64,000 bases of DNA. Origin: Bacillus_CJ salitolerans (GTDB lineage: Bacteria > Bacillota > Bacilli > Bacillales > SA4). Each line of letters opens with the position of its first letter. Position 1 is the stretch's first letter. Position numbers and translations under genes: made by a program. Shown piece by piece: positions 61,319 to 64,000 of this stretch. The notes beneath the pieces were generated by a model. The model saw nothing but the letters and a program-made list of their open reading frames with translations, made no database searches and had not been told where the DNA came from. Where the stretch lies: assembly GCF_042680805.1 (NCBI RefSeq), contig NZ_JBHUEM010000009.1:1-64000 (forward strand). Reading direction: 5' to 3'.

Positions 61319-62434
61319 TCTGAAAGTAAAAGGATCTGTATCTACAGTTGATTTTAAAATTGAAACATTGAAATTTTTATGAAATGCTTCTTTTTCTAGC
61401 ACAGAGGCAACACCATGAATCATTACTTTTTCAATATTATGACCCGGATCAACAATATTAAGCCCCAAAGCCATCGCGTCATGAGCTAGATGGTAGTAAA
61501 TGTCTCCACTTACAAACACATCAGCCCCCGCAAAGTGGGCTTGTCTTATATATTTGTTTCCATCTCCTCCTAACACGGCAACCTTTTTTACTTTAGCATC
61601 TAATGGTCCTACAATTCGAACTCCTTTAACGTTTAGAGCTACCTTTACAAATTGAGCAAATTCATCTAGTGACATTTCTTGATCTAAATAACCTACTCTG
61701 CCTAAGCCTAATTGTGGACCTGCATTTTCAAGTGGATAAATATCATAGGCAACTTCCTCATAAGGATGTGCCAGTAACATTTGTCTAACCACTTGCTTTT
61801 GTAAGTTTTCAGGGAAAACGGTTTCAATTTTTACTTCATTTACACTTTCAAGATTTCCTGTAGACCCTATGTAAGGATTCGTTCCTTGCTCTGGTAAAAA
61901 GGATCCTATTCCCTGACTTGAAAAAGAACAGTGACTATAGTTACCGATATGACCTGCCCCAGCCTTTCCTAAGGCATCCTTAACTTGATCTGAGTGATCT
62001 TTTGGGACGAAAACCACTAACTTTTTTAACTTTGTAGTATGAGTTGCTGATAAAAAGGTTACGTTTTTTAGTTTTAACGCGTCCGCAAGTAAATCATTAA
62101 CACCGCCGTTTGTTATATCTAAATTCGAATGAGCTGAATATATAGCTATATCATGCTTCACACACTTTTCAATGATTCTACCTGTAGTTGAGTCTGTTCT
62201 TACATTCTTTATTGGTCTAAAAATAGGTGGATGATGAGAGATAATTAAATCTATGTTTTTCTCAATTGCTTCGTCAACAACCGTTTCTAGTACATCAAGA
62301 GTAACCATGACATTATGTATTTGTTTATGTAATGTTCCAATTTGCAATCCAAACTTGTCATCTTCAAACGCTAGTGACATAGGTGAAAATCGCTCAAATA
62401 TTTCTATGATTTCAAAACCATTAGGTACTTTCAC
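61316..62434 (-). CDS. yqfO: Nif3-family dinuclear metal protein YqfO
   Basis: 372 residues of the Nif3/NGG1p-interacting family: metal ligands in IISHHPPIF, AIYSAHSNLDITNGGVND and VFVSGDIYYHLAHDAMALGLNIVDPGHN; an inserted ~100-residue CutA/PII-like domain (KLVVFVPKDHSDQVKDALG ... LLAHPYEEVAYDIYPL) lies in the middle, as usual in Firmicutes. The start is GTG at 62434 behind GAGGAGGAG; it overlaps the trmK stop by 4 bases. Biochemical role not settled. Confidence 0.93.
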   Translation of the reverse strand: MKVPNGFEIIEIFERFSPMSLAFEDDKFGLQIGTLHKQIHNVMVTLDVLETVVDEAIEKNIDLIISHHPPIFRPIKNVRTDSTTGRIIEKCVKHDIAIYSAHSNLDITNGGVNDLLADALKLKNVTFLSATHTTKLKKLVVFVPKDHSDQVKDALGKAGAGHIGNYSHCSFSSQGIGSFLPEQGTNPYIGSTGNLESVNEVKIETVFPENLQKQVVRQMLLAHPYEEVAYDIYPLENAGPQLGLGRVGYLDQEMSLDEFAQFVKVALNVKGVRIVGPLDAKVKKVAVLGGDGNKYIRQAHFAGADVFVSGDIYYHLAHDAMALGLNIVDPGHNIEKVMIHGVASVLEKEAFHKNFNVSILKSTVDTDPFTFR

Positions 62435-63144
62435 TTAATCTCCTCCTCAACGAAATGGATATTTTTTCTTACCTCATCCATTTTTTCTAAAAGCTCGTCC
62501 GACACTTTTGCCTCTTTCATTTGTTTGAGTATGCGTTCCCAGTTCTTTTTTTCGGCTGTCCATTTCTTAATGAAGCTCGGGTTCTTTTCTTTAGACAGAA
62601 ATGGTCCAAGGAGTAGTTCCTTCTCTAAATTCCCTTCTGTATATGAGACAAGGGGATTCCCTGTTCTTTCAGCCACTAAGATTTCATATATCTTTTCATC
62701 CTCTTCTAAAATCTCCTCTTGAATTAATGACCAGTTGTTATCGATTAGCCACTTTCGAACAGAGATAGACGATATATTAGGTTGTAGGATAAGTCTTTTT
62801 ATATTGGATAATTTATCCTTCCCCTCTTCAAGTATGGATGCAATAAGTGCTCCTCCCATACCACAAATTGTAATAACATCTACCTCGCCTGAATGTACAA
62901 CCTCTAGACCATTTCCTTTTCTCACCTTTATTTTTTCTGTCAGCTGCAGGCGCTCGATTTGATTTTTAGCTGTATGATACGGACCATCTACTACTTCGCC
63001 TGCGATTGCAAATGTGATAAATCCATTTAAAAATGAATACGCTGGTAAGTACGCATGATCTGATCCAATATCAGCTAACTTACTCCCCCGCGGAATCAAG
63101 GCTGCAACCGCTTCTAAACGCTTCGATAATTTTAATTCATTCAT
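62431..63144 (-). CDS. trmK: tRNA (adenine(22)-N(1))-methyltransferase
   Basis: 237 residues. The SAM-dependent TrmK fold: LAALIPRGSKLADIGSDHAYLPAYS-type motif I (ADIGSDHAYLP), VVDGPYHTAKNQI, and VDVITICGMGGALIASIL; a C-terminal coiled coil (KKWTAEKKNWERILKQMKE). It methylates N1 of A22 in tRNA-Ser/Tyr-type substrates. Overlaps yqfO by 4 bases (same order as B. subtilis yqfN-yqfO). Confidence 0.95.
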   Translation of the reverse strand: MNELKLSKRLEAVAALIPRGSKLADIGSDHAYLPAYSFLNGFITFAIAGEVVDGPYHTAKNQIERLQLTEKIKVRKGNGLEVVHSGEVDVITICGMGGALIASILEEGKDKLSNIKRLILQPNISSISVRKWLIDNNWSLIQEEILEEDEKIYEILVAERTGNPLVSYTEGNLEKELLLGPFLSKEKNPSFIKKWTAEKKNWERILKQMKEAKVSDELLEKMDEVRKNIHFVEEEIK

Positions 63145-63270
63145 ACTAACACACCGCTTTCACTTTCTTGTCGTTATCATCATCATAAACATTCCAGGCT
63201 TTCGTTTCAACCTATGTAGTCTAGAGGATTTAATGGCCCCTTTATAAACATCTTTAGTTACAAGAAAAAG

Positions 63271-63303
63271 AAAAAAGGCCTTTGCAAAAAGCAAAAACCT
63301 TTT
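63271..63303 (-). terminator. terminator of cccA
   Basis: AAAAGG/CCTTTT and TTTGC/GCAAA helices with a small internal loop, T-run TTTTTTCTTTTTC on the minus strand. Confidence 0.82.
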
Positions 63304-63311
63304 GTGTCTTG

Positions 63312-63668
63312 TTATTTCTTTTCAGCTAACCATTCAGCTAAAATTTTCGCTTTTTCAGCATCAACAATACCAGGAGGCATTGTGCCTTGACCTTTTAGGA
63401 TTACACCTTCAATGTGAGCAGCATCATATTTGCTTCCAATGTTAGCAAGAGCAGGTCCAATGGTACCTTGCAATTGATCCCCGTGACAGCTTATACAGCT
63501 TGCTGCATAAATTTCATCTGGAGTTGCTGGTTCTGCTATTTCTCCGGCACCTTCGTCACCATGTGCCATTTCATCCATATTATCTAACCCAACGAATGAA
63601 AGAAGAAACATTAGTCCAATTCCCAAGAAAGCAATTAGTGCAAATGGTATTAATGGATTACGATTCAT
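63312..63668 (-). CDS. cccA: membrane-anchored cytochrome c-550
   Basis: 118 residues: one N-terminal anchor (FALIAFLGIGLMFLLSFVG), an acidic linker, then a class I c-type haem domain with CISCHGDQLQG and the axial Met in GQGTMPPGIVD. It carries electrons outside the membrane, toward cytochrome oxidase. The start at 63668 follows AAGGAGGG; the longer frame has no site. Confidence 0.95.
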   Translation of the reverse strand: MNRNPLIPFALIAFLGIGLMFLLSFVGLDNMDEMAHGDEGAGEIAEPATPDEIYAASCISCHGDQLQGTIGPALANIGSKYDAAHIEGVILKGQGTMPPGIVDAEKAKILAEWLAEKK

Positions 63669-63877
63669 GTGAGTTTCCCTCCTTATGTAAAAATCATCAT
63701 TCATCCTATGCAGAGTAATTCAATACAAGATCATGTCTTACTCTTTACCACATTTAATATAGCATAGTAGAACAGAATAAACCTAATAATATTTTATACA
63801 AACAACCTCTATTTTACTTGAAAAAATAGAGAAGTAAAAGACCAAATGTACAAGTTCACTAAAATTCACGAAATGTA

Positions 63878-63911
63878 CAAAAAATCTCACCAATTTCGGT
63901 GAGATTTTTTG
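63878..63911 (-). terminator. terminator of the acyl-CoA dehydrogenase gene
   Basis: AAAAAATCTCACC pairs with GGTGAGATTTTTT around AATTTC, perfect 13-bp stem. Confidence 0.92.
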
Positions 63912-63922
63912 ATGCATATTAA

Positions 63923-64000
63923 TTAACAGCCAATTTCTCGAGCAATGACGATACGTTGAACTTCAGAAGTACCTTCACCTATTTCTAACAATTTCGCGTC
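63923..64000 (-). CDS. acyl-CoA dehydrogenase, C-terminal end (partial)
   Basis: The last 25 codons before the window edge encode AKLLEIGEGTSEVQRIVIAR and end EIGC, the universal C-terminus of acyl-CoA dehydrogenases (flavin-binding I-E-G-T-x-E-x-Q-R motif). The gene continues past 64000. A perfect terminator lies beyond its stop codon. Confidence 0.88.
   Translation of the reverse strand, partial: DAKLLEIGEGTSEVQRIVIAREIGC

Overview
The window is low-GC, AT-rich chromosomal DNA of a spore-forming Bacillaceae bacterium (Bacillus in the broad sense). The evidence is a near-continuous run of genes in the order known from the Bacillus subtilis yqfN-to-yqhM region, the comG competence operon, spore germination and spore-associated genes (SpoVAF-like, YqfQ, YqgT), strong GGAGG-type ribosome binding sites and frequent TTG/GTG starts. 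It reads as core chromosome with a few small accessory insertions. I see no CRISPR array, no intact transposon and no complete prophage.

Layout from left to right. 0.2-2.9 kb: lipM, yqhL and an orphan histidine kinase. 3.3-7.5 kb: glycine cleavage operon gcvT-gcvPA-gcvPB behind a tandem glycine riboswitch. 7.7-10.2 kb: SNF2 helicase yqhH with yqhG. 10.2-15.1 kb: yqzE, aroK and comGA-GG, then tRNA-Gln. 15.5-24.2 kb: small membrane proteins YqgY and YqgW, a MidA-type methyltransferase with the YqgX hydrolase, YqgV, YqgU, YqgT and an LTA-synthase-like enzyme. 24.5-31.5 kb: glcK-yqgQ, a solitary SpoVAF-like gene, a rhomboid protease without TPRs, DUF92 and 5-formyl-THF cyclo-ligase. 31.6-33.4 kb: a decayed island (protease pseudogene, small ORFs, DUF3221 lipoprotein) flanked by rpmG and a duplicated rpmG 3' end. 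33.6-38.5 kb: a GH57-GT4 fusion with a DUF4912 partner, plus small proteins. 38.7-43.3 kb: pstSCAB-phoU behind a four-repeat PhoP box. 43.4-48 kb: pbpA, the YqgE transporter and a GGDDF protein. 48.3-56.5 kb: sodA, yqgC, yqgB, an NfeD-like gene, yqfZ, ispG, yqfX, yqfW and znuC-znuB-zur. 56.7-64 kb: yqfT, nfo, cshB, yqfQ, ispH, yqfO, trmK, cccA and the 3' end of an acyl-CoA dehydrogenase gene.

Functional groupings: one-carbon metabolism and lipoate (lipM makes the protein-bound lipoyl precursor that the glycine cleavage system needs; YqgN handles 5-formyl-THF); isoprenoid synthesis by the MEP route (ispG, ispH); DNA uptake (comG); phosphate and zinc homeostasis (pst-phoU, znuCB-zur); and cell envelope (pbpA, LTA synthase-like, YqgT).

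The least-explained signals are five copies of a ~185-290 bp intergenic repeat whose hairpin arms change sequence between copies yet stay complementary, two tracts of a ~21-bp-period degenerate repeat, the GH57-GT4/DUF4912 pair, and the island at rpmG. All coordinates and motif counts were read by eye; no database search was run.
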